Positions 1 to 10,500 of a DNA stretch of 26,273 nucleotides are shown here, one piece after another (position 1 is the stretch's first letter; each line of letters begins with the position of its first letter). The DNA comes from Physocladia obscura. Its lineage: Eukaryota; Chytridiomycota; Chytridiomycetes; Chytridiales; Chytriomycetaceae. A model generated the notes under the pieces. That model saw nothing but the letters and a program-made list of their open reading frames with translations, was not told where the DNA came from and ran no database searches. Location of the stretch: positions 3,474-29,746 of the forward strand of contig JADGJH010000103.1 in NCBI GenBank assembly GCA_027596945.1, read 5' to 3'. A program made the position numbers and the translations under genes.

Positions 1-224
1 TCCCCCTTTTTTTGTGGCTTCTTTTTTTCCCCCGTTTTGGACATCTCACCCCCAAATTACGCCTTTTAAAAAAAAAAAAAAAAAAAATTGCAAAAAAAAA
101 AAAAGAGAAAAAGTTGAGTGAAGCAAACGATCGAAGTATGAGCACGCGAGTGACGAAAAAAAGAAAGAAACACACCCCCGAAAGTATTAAAGTCTCCTAA
201 ATAAATTAAAATAACAATTAATAG
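1..224. other. Low-complexity scaffold start, probably intronic
   Basis: This stretch has T- and C-runs followed by A-runs (68-87 and 92-104) and purine-rich sequence. It contains no hydrophobic reading frame that could supply the missing TM4 of the receptor that follows. The last bases end in a plausible splice acceptor (AATTAATAG). Confidence 0.5.
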
Positions 225-962
225 TTCACCACGACTGCGTGGATATATATCCCGTTTGGTATTCCTTGCCAACAAGATCCTACATATGCATATATTTGCA
301 ACATTACTAGCACGCCATCCGCACAGTCAATACTATTTCTTGTGGGCCTCTCATATTTCCCTCTCACCAGTATTGCAGTCTGTATTGTTTATGAAAACAC
401 ATATTTTCTCATCCAATATGTCAATGACACATCCGTAACCGACATTGACCTGGATTTTGAAAAGTTAGAAGCTCATCTAGCCAGACCACCAACACCAACA
501 CTACCATCGCCAGCACAATTGGCAATAGCAATAACATCAGAAGAAGAAGCAGCAATAGTGGTAGAAATCGACAATACCAACAAAAACAGCATATCATCCG
601 CCACCAAAACCCGGATTGACCGTGCGATACTCGCCCGATGTATATGCATGAGTATCTCACTAGTAGCATTCTACATCCCAAGTATCGCTCTCGTCAGTCT
701 GCAGGTGATAGCACCGGACATTTGGGACGCGTTGTATGACGTAGAAGTGTATGTGATTGTGATAATGGATGTTGTTCCAGCAATGGATCCGCTGTGGACG
801 CCGGTGTTGTTGCTGTGGTTCCATGATGCACTACGGAGGCTTGTTTTCCGGGATTGGGAGGCACTAGTGACGAGCATTTGTGGTTTTGTGCGGCGGGTTG
901 GAGGTGGGGTTTGGGATACTGTCGGTATACGGCGTGGGAAGAGCGGGAAGCAAATTATTTGA
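225..962 (+). CDS. Seven-helix receptor paralogue, 5'-partial (TM5-TM7 half only)
   Basis: An open frame of about 245 codons starts right after a splice-acceptor-like AATAG (ends 224) and closes with TGA at 960-962. Its protein aligns along its whole length with the second exon of the complete receptor at 3043-4365. Shared blocks include W-x-Y-x-PFGIPC at the start, the TM5 end VYENTYFLIQ, the TM6 start R-x-ERAIL/DRAIL-x-RC, and the TM7 block PAMDPLWTPVLL-x-FHD-x-LR. The third cytoplasmic loop between TM5 and TM6 is longer here and acidic/Pro-rich. The exon begins at the same place as exon 2 of the paralogue, so that intron position is probably conserved. No TM1-TM4 coding sequence is visible in bases 1-224, which read as A-rich low-complexity DNA. 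The gene is therefore cut by the scaffold end, has a longer intron, or is a truncated copy. Class A (rhodopsin-like) GPCR is the best family guess, with a DPLWTP motif where NPxxY would sit. Confidence 0.62.
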   Translation, partial: FTTTAWIYIPFGIPCQQDPTYAYICNITSTPSAQSILFLVGLSYFPLTSIAVCIVYENTYFLIQYVNDTSVTDIDLDFEKLEAHLARPPTPTLPSPAQLAIAITSEEEAAIVVEIDNTNKNSISSATKTRIDRAILARCICMSISLVAFYIPSIALVSLQVIAPDIWDALYDVEVYVIVIMDVVPAMDPLWTPVLLLWFHDALRRLVFRDWEALVTSICGFVRRVGGGVWDTVGIRRGKSGKQII

Positions 963-3042
963 ATTTTGTAATTATATCTTGGCAGTGAGACTAAATAATT
1001 TAAACAAAGCAATCCTTGATAACGACAAACTAAATTTATGAAAATTCACAACGTACACAAGCAAAATTGAAATAATGCATTTCCTTTTTTTTTTTGTCTT
1101 GAGTTCCAATTCAAGTGCTCGAAGCAAAAATTTCAAAAATAATTCAACGAAAAAATTAATGCAATGCTTATGAGGGTAAGATTGAGTGTTGGTATGCTCG
1201 CAACAGTATGTGTAGATTAATTCGAGCTGTTTAATTGTGTGCATTATCCAAATTTCCCTCGTGTTATAAAATTCAAAATTACAGTTATTTTTAGAAACCA
1301 ATGAGCCAAACAATAAAAAAAAAATTGCATTTGGTTTTGTCTGACACATATATAGGTAAGGCTATGTTTATATCTCTGTGAGGCATTGCTGAAATTTTTG
1401 CAAAAGTTTTCAATTTTTCATGTTTGGATTGTTCAAAATTTTTATCAAAAATTCAAAAATAAAACATTACTTAATTCGACAATAATAAGAGATAATAAAC
1501 TTTAACTTTAGCTCCACAGGAATCCCTCTATTTTCCTCACACTGATTCACTTCTAATAGGTTAATCCATGTATCGCTGTATGTTTGACCCTGTTGTTATA
1601 TTGGGGTGCTTGACACAAACAATCCTTTTTTCGACATGCAATTCTCAAATTGTTTTCATCAAGCAAAATATATAATTTTTGTTTATTACACGAACGTCTA
1701 TCGTCACAATTAGCACTTTAATAGTTTTTGTGGAGCTCTGACGCTTGAGCAGGCTACCACACCAAACAAGAAAAATTTATGGGTCCTGTTTTGTAAAGTC
1801 TGTATCAAAAAAACCAACAAAAATATTGAAAAATGCAAACCCAGCCCACACTCATGGTCAGGAAGATTTCTGGGATTTGGATATCAATGACAAACACAAA
1901 AAAGTCTGACATAAATGGAACATTTTTACGTCAAGGAACAGTCATATCTAACTCACCAAAATTTTCACTTCTTGGAAACTATGTTTAAAGAAACAGCAAG
2001 ATACCAAAAGAGTCACACTGGCTGCAAAAGAATAACAAAGACCATTTGGAAGACAAGCTGTCAGAACTACCACCTCTACAGCCACCAGCAACACCTACAA
2101 CACACTATCAAAGTGGTCAACACCACAAAATCAGGCATGCCAATCAAAACTCAAATACGAATAAATCAGAAGGCATTGTGATGCATCAACAGAAACAGCT
2201 AGCCAAACAAGAATCGCAGATTCTGTCAAACTGGTATATTTGCACTTAGTACAATGTGTGTCAATTTCTTTGAATCGTTTTGATTTTGCAAGTTTATTTA
2301 TTGACATAATGTATCACATGATATTCTATTGGATGTTTGTTATAATTCCTCTTAGTATTTGTGCAGTGGCAAAAGATAGTGAATAATTTCAAGCGGTGGC
2401 AGATTGTTTAGGCTTTCAGAGACAAAAGAAAGCATAAACATGATCACCACCAAAATAAATACAATAATTTTTTACCACACAAACACCTAATATCCTATCT
2501 CGCTTAGTCAATTATCACAGTACTCCCTGAGTCTACACAGTATTTTGGCCGCATTTGCTATTATTTTGCTGACTGTGTGGCAGAAGCCACCAAACCTGGA
2601 CAGCGTATTGGCCAATCAGAATTTCTTCCAGAATCTACCAGTAGTAGCCTAAAAAAATGAAACAAATTTTAAACATAAAATTTTCTGCTTTCTACCTGGA
2701 AATTTTTTTGCAAGACTTACCAGTCTGATGAAAATAATAGTAATGTGTGAATTGCTTGTTTAGTTCTTTAACTCCACTTATTCAATTCTAATGATGACTC
2801 TCTTTATCTATTAATTCTTTGCTGTGCTTCACTTTGATAGAATTACCAACGAGTGTGTGGCAATTGAAGACATTCACCAATGGTATCTGGTTGTTGAAGA
2901 AAATAAATAATATGAGCATGCTTTTAGAGGAAGAAAAAATGTAACTGCAGTTCGATAAATGCACGCGTTTTTGTCATTTGTGTTGTTTTCAGTGATGAAG
3001 TGAACTCTGGATTGCAACAAATGAAATTTGTTTGAAACAATT
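963..3042. other. Gene-poor intergenic region between the two receptors
   Basis: About 2.1 kb has no coding sequence I can support. The first 900 bases are strongly AT-rich with short homopolymers; an AATAAA at 1312-1317 could be a poly(A) signal of the upstream receptor. Around 1915-2250 the plus strand is rich in C and A and carries two overlapping short open frames with Gln/His/Thr/Asn-rich, low-complexity translations and no recognisable domain. They could be chance frames or a decayed element. A four-codon upstream ORF (ATG at 3021, stop at 3033-3035) lies just before the receptor start at 3043. Confidence 0.6.
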
Positions 3043-4365
3043 ATGGCTGTGCCGGGAGTGAGTGATGCTGCTACAAACGGAACAATCGATTGGAGCATCG
3101 ATCTTGAGATTGCTGCAGCGCATATTGCTGCTACAATTTCATTCACGGGAGCAATAATTAGCTCAGTTATGCTGGCGTCAATGTGGCGAAACCGAAGGCG
3201 GCTGTTTCCTGCATCACCATCAACAATACAAGCACAGCAAACACTGTCACCGCCACCAGTATCATTATCATCGCAACATGTCGTAATAACAACCCCTCCG
3301 ATTCCCGCTATGCCCGCGAATGTTAGCATCGCAATCATCGTCATATGTGTAGCAAGCGCTCTCCACGGCATTCTAATGACTTTTCTGAACGAAGTGTGGG
3401 TTGTAACCGTCATAACAGACACAGAAAATCAGCAGCAGCAGCAGCGGCAAGCGGGCAATGATACTGATATATATTCATTCACGGGCGGGCCTTTGGATGG
3501 GATTGTGACAGCCACAACGTTTGCGTCGGCCACGTATATTCTGTTGTGTACAATTTTCACGGCGAATTTGCTTCTTGCACTTGAACGGCGATGTGCGATT
3601 AAAAATAACAGGCCTTTGCGACGGATAACGTTTTTTGGCCTTTTTGGAGTCGGCGCTGTATTTGCCACTTTTATTGTTTCGTCGTTTGTATTGACGGTTT
3701 GCTTTTTTTGTTGACCTAAGTTTCGCTAGAACTTGCATACTAAAACAAATAATAAACAGAACACAACAGCATCATGGTTGTATTTGCCTTTCGGAATTCC
3801 ATGTATTATAGTAGATCCCAAAAACACGACAGTATGCTCAACGATATCAACACCAGCATTGCAATCTATCCTTTTTCTTTTCGGATTGGCATACCTCCCA
3901 GCAACAGCACTCGCAGTATGCGTTGTATACGAAAACACGTACTTTCTAATACAATCTGTCAACGACAACGCCGTGCCTCCTCTCCCGCCGTCATCGCTGT
4001 CGTTATACAGCAGTAACAAAGACGGTGAAACAATAAGTCCTGCGCGGAAGACGCGTATCGAACGCGCGATTCTGGTGCGATGTGTGTGTATGAGCGTGAG
4101 TCTCGTGGCATTCTATGTACCGAGCGTGGTGTTGGTGTTTGTGGAGGTTGTGGCGCCGTCGACGTGGGTGAGCCTGTACGTGTCGCAAACTTGGTTGATT
4201 GTAATGGCAGATATTGTGCCGGCTATGGATCCGTTGTGGACTCCTGTGTTGTTGATTGGGTTTCATGATGTTCTACGCGAGATGGTGTTAGGTGATTTGC
4301 GGGAGTTAATGAGGCGGATTGTTTTCTGGTTTTCGTGGATGCGGTCATGCCTGTTAAAAAAGTAA
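3043..4365 (+). CDS. Putative rhodopsin-like (class A) seven-transmembrane receptor
   Basis: The model has two exons, 3043-3687 and 3760-4365, encoding about 416 aa. Without splicing the frame meets TGA at 3712 and TAG at 3727. A 72-nt phase-0 intron (donor GTATTG at 3688, branch-like ATACTAAAAC, acceptor AAACAG at 3759) removes both and joins TM4 to TM5 in frame. Predicted helices: TM1 about 23-47, TM2 94-117, TM3 154-182, TM4 195-215, TM5 246-272, TM6 317-343, TM7 355-381. TM3 ends in LALERRCAI, resembling the E/DRY motif of class A receptors. TM7 carries DP at 372-373 in the NPxxY position. An NGT glycosylation sequon lies in the short N-terminus. The first cytoplasmic loop (about 49-92) is unusually long and Pro/Ser-rich, and a Gln run (130-134) sits in the first outer loop. 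The ligand cannot be read from sequence. The start at 3043 is the first ATG in frame and precedes TM1 by a normal extracellular tail. Confidence 0.72.
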
Positions 4366-5082
4366 ATATTAATTACTGGTAGAATAATCGATTATTGCCT
4401 GATATTTATGGTTTTTGCAATTTCATGTAATATGTTTACCATGGCAAGGCATCTTGCATTTGGCTCATGTGACCCGAGAAAAATTGTGATACTAACAAAA
4501 TAGGCTAACAACCTTGGCATGATCGTAACTCTTCTAAATGCCTTTGATTCCATGGCTGTGTCACTGAATAAAATAGGACGTAAAAGTTTAATACACACAA
4601 CAAGTTAATTCATTATAAGATTAAATTTCTTCACATACACTCTTAGATTATGTTACAATTGTCTATTCCGATTAAAACATGTAAGTAAGTAGATTTAAGT
4701 TTAGTAATAAAATTAAATGAACCGAGAAACACTTTAATTTGTGCATGAATCAAGTCTCTATCGTTAAACAAATCTAGATGACAGCGGAAATACTGCAAAG
4801 AATTTTTTCCTTCTGTTTGTTTGTATGTAATTTTTTTTCCAAATTTCTGTACAAATTGATTTCGCAAATTAAACTCCACCAATCCGACTTGTTTTATTCA
4901 TTAGTCATTCATTATTGAAATTTAATTCAAATTATTGTGAATCTATAGCCAAAGATGTTAAACAGCACTGTCGCTAATAAGAAATAATATAATACGAAAT
5001 ACATCACGTGAACTTTGATTGCATGAATCAAATTTTTGAGAAATAGAGAATTTTGAAAAAAAATTAAATTAAAAAATCCAAA
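4366..5082. other. Intergenic region between receptor and GH5 gene
   Basis: This AT-rich spacer of about 720 bases has no coding sequence I can support. AATAAA at 4567-4572, about 200 bases after the receptor stop, could be its poly(A) signal. A palindromic CACGTG (5006-5011) lies about 75 bases upstream of the GH5 ATG and matches the E-box core bound by bHLH regulators, but a single hexamer can occur by chance. The last 40 bases before the GH5 start are A/T-rich, as expected for a fungal leader. Confidence 0.5.
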
Positions 5083-6844
5083 ATGCAACTTCTTAACATA
5101 CTTCTTGTAATTGGAGCGTCGCGTTTTGTTGTAGCTGACTGTGTTGATTCTGATGGCGGATCAACTACTTCAACAGCCACTGCCAACTCCGGCCCAACAG
5201 ATAGTACTGTCACGAGTGCCACAGCGGAACCAAGCTCCGCTTCAACGCTCACCGAAACAACTACTTCGTCGACCTCAACTCCAACTGCCACCAGTTCTCC
5301 TTCTCTGCAGTACCTGGGTCTTGACGAATCTTGCTTGGAGTTTGGCTCTGGAAAGTACCCCGGTGTTTACGGAACAGATTACACGAGCCCGAATCCAGTG
5401 GCGATGAAAAACGCAAACGGTCAATTTGCCAACTTGTTTCGTATTTCTTTTGCATGGGAACGCGTTCAACCTGCCTTGAATGGAACTTTGGATCCATTTT
5501 ATTTCTCGCTAATTGATGGCGCAGTTCAGACTGCTACAAATTTGAATTCTGTCGCTGTGTTGAATCCTCATAATTATGCAAAATACCGCGGTACGACCAT
5601 TGGTACTGGTAATGTGACTGCTGCGAATCTTGCAAACCTATGGGTTCAACTTGCTGACATTTATAAAAATAATTCACTTGTTTGGTTTGGGTATGTACAA
5701 TTTTTATTTCAATTTTTCGGTGTATTTTAAAAAATTAATATATAGGCTTATGAATGAACCTAATTCTATTGATGCAACTACGTGGTTCGATGCAGCACAG
5801 TTATCAATTAACGCAATTCGCGAGACCGGTGCAACAAACGTCATCACTGTTCCTGGAAACTGCTGGACAGGCGCGCACAGTTGGGTTTCTGGAAACTGTG
5901 ACATTACGCCAACTGCAAACGCAGTTGCCGCGCTTGCGATTACCGACCCAGCAGATAACTCTGTATTTGAAATGCACCAGTATTTTGACGTTGACTTTTC
6001 TGGATCTCACGATTCGTGTGTCAACAACTACACGACCTTGATTGAAGCTACACAGTGGCTGCGTATCAATAATAAAAAAGGATATCTCGCAGAATTTGCC
6101 GGTGCCAGCAATGAGCAATGCGAGACAGTGGTTTCTGACGTTTTGGCATTTTTGACTACGAATGCTGACGTTTGGGTTGCTGCTGGTTGGTGGGCTGGTG
6201 GACCATGGTGGGGAAGTTACATGTTTAGCGTGGAATCTGATGGCATCACTCCTGCGCCAGATGCTGTGATGATTCCAATCCTTGGCCAGTATAAAGTCGG
6301 AGGTGAGTCAACAGCAACTGCAACAACGTCTACAACGAGTGCTGTCCAAACAACATCAACTGCCACTTCTTCACCCCCAACGAATTTGCCTGATCTTGTT
6401 ATATATGATGGAGGATCTTCTTTATCTGGAGATTGGCAAAATTGGTCATGGAACACTGATTTAACTTTTAACTACACCGAAGTGCCACCCCCCACAGATG
6501 ACGGTGCGTTTCTTGCCAGCTCTTCAAACTGGGGTGGAATCAGTTTCTACTTGCCAGAATCATTTAACCAGTACTCGACTTTTGCATTTTTTGCATCATC
6601 GCAAAACATATCTTACACAATTGGCTTTTCTGTTTCTGGGACCGGTTATTCATCGCCCACTGTTACACTTCAGTCTGCTTGTGTGGGAACTTTGTCTTCA
6701 ATTGCTTTTGTTTCTTGTTCTGTGGATCTTCTTGCAGACAGTCCATCTTCGTACCCTTTTGATCGTGTCAATATTCAAAGCCAATCTGCGGGAAACCAAA
6801 CAATTGTGCTTTCAGATTTATACTTCTCAACTGTTGAGTGTTAA
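5083..6844 (+). CDS. Secreted GH5 endo-beta-1,4-glucanase (subfamily 5-like) with C-terminal beta-sandwich domain
   Basis: The model has two exons (5083-5690, 5746-6844) joined across a 55-nt intron (GTATGT...TATAG), giving about 568 aa. The intron falls inside WFG|LMNEP, and splicing restores the catalytic motif. Residues 1-18 form a signal peptide. Residues about 24-72 are a Ser/Thr linker, probably O-glycosylated. The GH5 barrel spans about 75-388: NPHNYAKY, NEP with acid/base Glu207, MHQY with His280, and nucleophile Glu319 in GYLAEF. The blocks NPHNYAKY and WFGLMNEP match fungal Cel5A/EG2-type cellulases that cleave internal beta-1,4-glucan bonds. A second Ser/Thr linker (about 389-415) leads to a C-terminal domain of about 150 aa containing GDWQNWSW and ending IVLSDLYFS. 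This looks like a beta-sandwich carbohydrate-binding module but I cannot name its family. There is no N-terminal CBM1, although the linker is placed as if one had been lost. The gene is convergent with the RdRP fusion downstream. Confidence 0.92.
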
Positions 6845-7504
6845 TTTTATTATTTCTGTTTTTTGTTTTTCTAAATTATAACCAATTAGAACTGAAGAGA
6901 GAGAGACGAGACAGACCCAGCAGCCGATGTATAATAATTGGCATATTCCCGTTTAAATTTTCTGAATTTAGATATTCATGGTGAAATAATAGAGAATTTG
7001 TCGACTTTTAAGAAAAGCATTGTGAAGAAAATCCGATTTTTGCATGTCTGTTAAGGTGAAGGTTTTTCAGAAATTTGAAACATAGAAAACCAAAACTTTC
7101 CGTGTCATCTCTGCTGTGGAAAAATTCAAAAAAAAAAAAAAAGAAAGAAATTTCAGTTGAATTAGGGAAATCTGCACTCAATTATCAGGGGCACCTGTGT
7201 TCTTTCAGGCTACAATTACAAATAGCGGACCAAAATTGAAGTGAAAGAAAGTTCTAAATGTTTTCCGTTTTACTCAATTTCAAGGGGAATTTGAATGTAC
7301 TTTCCAAGTGTGCTTTGATTTTAAATGATAGAATTCCAAAAAACAAAAATCGTACAAAATGAATGATTTCAAATAAAACTAATGGCCAACAGATCTCTTG
7401 CGAGTGACCCAGCACGCTGTCGTCGTATGGATGTAGGGTTAATTTTATAAGTATTATATTAAAAAATAGTGCAGCATTGTGTAAATCCAGCAATAATATT
7501 TTTA
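6845..7504. other. Convergent 3' intergenic region
   Basis: About 660 bases separate the stop codons of the GH5 gene (plus strand) and the RdRP fusion (minus strand). The stretch is AT-rich with an A-run near 7128-7142 and a GA-repeat near 6896-6905. I see no supportable gene or clear poly(A) hexamer close to either stop. Confidence 0.55.
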
Positions 7505-10500
7505 TCACTCCAATCCGATATTCCATCTTTTTCGAAATTCCATAAACGATAAACCAACTCCCCAGAAACTATCAGCAAATTTTTCAATACCCACACCACC
7601 AGTTGCAGGCAACGGAAGATGAAACTCAATCTCCAAGGAATTTCGAACCAACTTAATAAATGGGCTGTTTTCTTTTTCTTCTGGCAAATACCAAAGTACA
7701 TCTAACACCCAGCATTCCACACCATTCGTATTATTACGGTAAATTGATGATTTTGTCGCTCTCACCATTCCAACTTCCATTATTGGGTCACATCTGTACT
7801 TTGCTGGAGATTTTTCAGGCCCTGAAATAACCGGGATAAGTACAGGAGATTTTCGAAAACGATCTGGAAACTCGTCCGTGTGTAACTGATCTTGGGCCAT
7901 TAAATAAAACCGGATATCTTCCTCCGTCTGCAAATCTTCGCCTCCAACTTGAATTTCCATATTTGATGAACTCGAAGGGATGAGTGTTGCTGCAAAAAAT
8001 CGTGTAGTTTCAGATTTCGCCGATTTGATGAATCCTTGAGAATCAATGGTTATGTGGACAGACTTCTTGCGATTATATGCCACAGTCACAGTAACAGATC
8101 GATCTTCCACTCCTCTGAACCCCGATGGTATACTTGAAGGATGTGATACGACTGTTTGAATAAATCCTTGTGACTTGAGGAACGAATCAAAAGAGTGTGT
8201 CATAAGGTTAATTTCATCCTCAGATTTCAGCATTATTCCGGAAATAAAGGCATGTGTTGCTCCAACATATTGCTTTTTCTTTGCAAGGTCCATTTCTTCA
8301 AAATCCTGAACAAGCCTCTTTTCTCTGTAATTCTTGATAGCGTCTTTCACAATAAGTGCATTGAATTTTCTGTCTTTAACTGGTATTTCTTCAGAATAAT
8401 TTGTTTCAGAATCACTTTCAGAGAAATTTTCGGAACTGTTATCGTCAATATCACTTGACTCAAAGATATATTTTGTGTTTGGCAAATCTGTGTTTTCCGG
8501 GTTTTTGGCAGTTATACTATTCATTTGCAGCCTGACTTCCCAACTCTTCTTTGTAATTCTCCTCTTCAGAAAAGCTGCTTCTATGTCAGAAATTTTAACG
8601 TCTGCTCGCGTTTCTGGAGGAAAAGATCTCTGTAAATTTATAATGTAATCACGACCTGTATATAACTTTAGCGTAATTCCAATAAAAATCCACAATAAGA
8701 TAAAATGTCTATATAATTTGCACCAACCAAAACGAATAACAGCAATTACATCGCTATCTTTGTTAGTTAAAGCACTCTCGCGTAACCTTTCATCGACTGC
8801 TCGCCACTGACGGTATAGTGCAGTGCGAAACTTCATTTGCGCGTGAGTCATCTTGGTATGGTCTGAGGTGAGCGGAGCAATTAGCGACGCAGTATGAACA
8901 GCAAGCCCAACATGCTGAGGATGTGAAGGGCCAGTATAACGACGAAATCCAAGAAGATCATTATCGCTCGATGATCCCTCGAAAATATACCTATGCAGGC
9001 AAAAATAATCAGTATATTACAATTGATTTATCACATATTTTTACTTACACGCAAGAATTTTCAACAAAAGTGAGCCCTTGACTTCCTCGTTTCACAATCA
9101 TAGTTTGATTAATCATTTTTTGGATTTCATTTTCGACTTTTTGAACATCAGCAGTTGATCCTTCAATGACAACAACAGATTTTCCGTTGTTTGCTGACGC
9201 ACGACTAATTGAAACTTTAAGGCGATATTGACTTGCAAACTGAGAGTTGCATAACGTTTCAAGCCTAAAAGCATTGAATTTTTCAGCACCCAAAATTCGA
9301 TCTGAAAATGCTTTGCTAAGACGAACAGTGGAAACTTTTGGTGAAAAAGTGTCAACTCCCGTCAATAATGATATCAGACTTCCGTAATTCATCGACAGAT
9401 TATGCAATGCGTGTTTCGAAAGTTGGGACATTAAATAAGCCTCCGCAGAATTTTTTGTGAACACTATGAATTCTCTTCGCTTCACCGAATCCCAAACATG
9501 AAATGCTCGATTATTTGAAAAACTCTTCAAAAAATCAATTATAGCCATGGAAGCTCGAAGAACAGTGGAAAATTCTGAACAGCACACATCTAATATCTTA
9601 AGAACGACAGCCTTCGGGTCTTCATCTTCAACTTTGGAAACTCTATCTGCTGATACGACACTGACAAAATTGCAAAATCCCCAAATGAAATCAGATACAG
9701 TCAAAATTCGATTTTTCAAGCCGTTGTTATTTTTCACAATACCAGAAACTCGAGCCCATTTGAGAAGTACAGAAAGAGCGGCATAAATCCATGGCGCAGA
9801 TTCAATAATACGCAAAAGCTTTGTTGACTTTGTCAATCCTGAGTCACCAACACTTATGTCAAAGTGAAAATTGTCAGAATCAACACCAGCTTTTTGAGTT
9901 GTAATAATCGGAACTTTTGTATCTTCGATAATTCTGGCACTAGGAAAATCCATCCTGATAGAAGGTAGAATTTGACGTAGCAGCTTGGTGGAATGCTGTG
10001 TCAAATCATTTCCAAGTTTCGAAGTGATACACAAATCAACATCAGACGAAAACTCATGCAAACAAACCAAAGATGATCCAAATAGTTGTAATTCTACGCC
10101 TGATAAAATAGACTGAACTATCAACGAAAGTTGACCTTTCAAATCATGACGGTCACTCAAGTCTTCCAGCAACTCAAAGCGTTGATCAACCATATAATTT
10201 CTTATATTTCGCGCAAACGACTCGCAAAATGTGTTTACAGTGGGGTATACTAAAGACTTAACATCTTTCTTACAATTCTTTTTGATGGAAATTAGGAAAG
10301 CAACAGGAATCCAAGCAAAGCTGTAAAACTTATTTTCTGAACCGCTTTCAGAAGAATGTCCTGCAACATACCACGCTGACGATTTTTGCTGCTGCTCAAC
10401 TAATTCGTCACCGGCTATCCATTCTTGAAATTCGTTCAAAAATTTGCCTTGAATTCGGCGCATCTCTGAATATACTTCAATGCCGATCTCGTTTTTCCTA

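Noticed and set aside
12..200. Lys-rich 62-codon open frame at the scaffold start
   Set aside because: It is a translation of poly-A low-complexity DNA with no domain, and overlaps the likely intron before the first receptor exon.
1915..2249. Small protein-coding genes in the spacer
   Set aside because: The frames overlap each other, translate to low-complexity sequence and show no start context or domain; kept only as a weak finding.
3688..3759. Receptor as a pseudogene with in-frame TGA and TAG
   Set aside because: Both stops fall inside a 72-nt intron with donor, branch-like site and acceptor, and the paralogue's exon begins at the same place.
5004..5013. CACGTG as a proven regulatory site of the GH5 gene
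   Set aside because: A single six-base palindrome in AT-rich DNA is not enough; mentioned only as a possibility.
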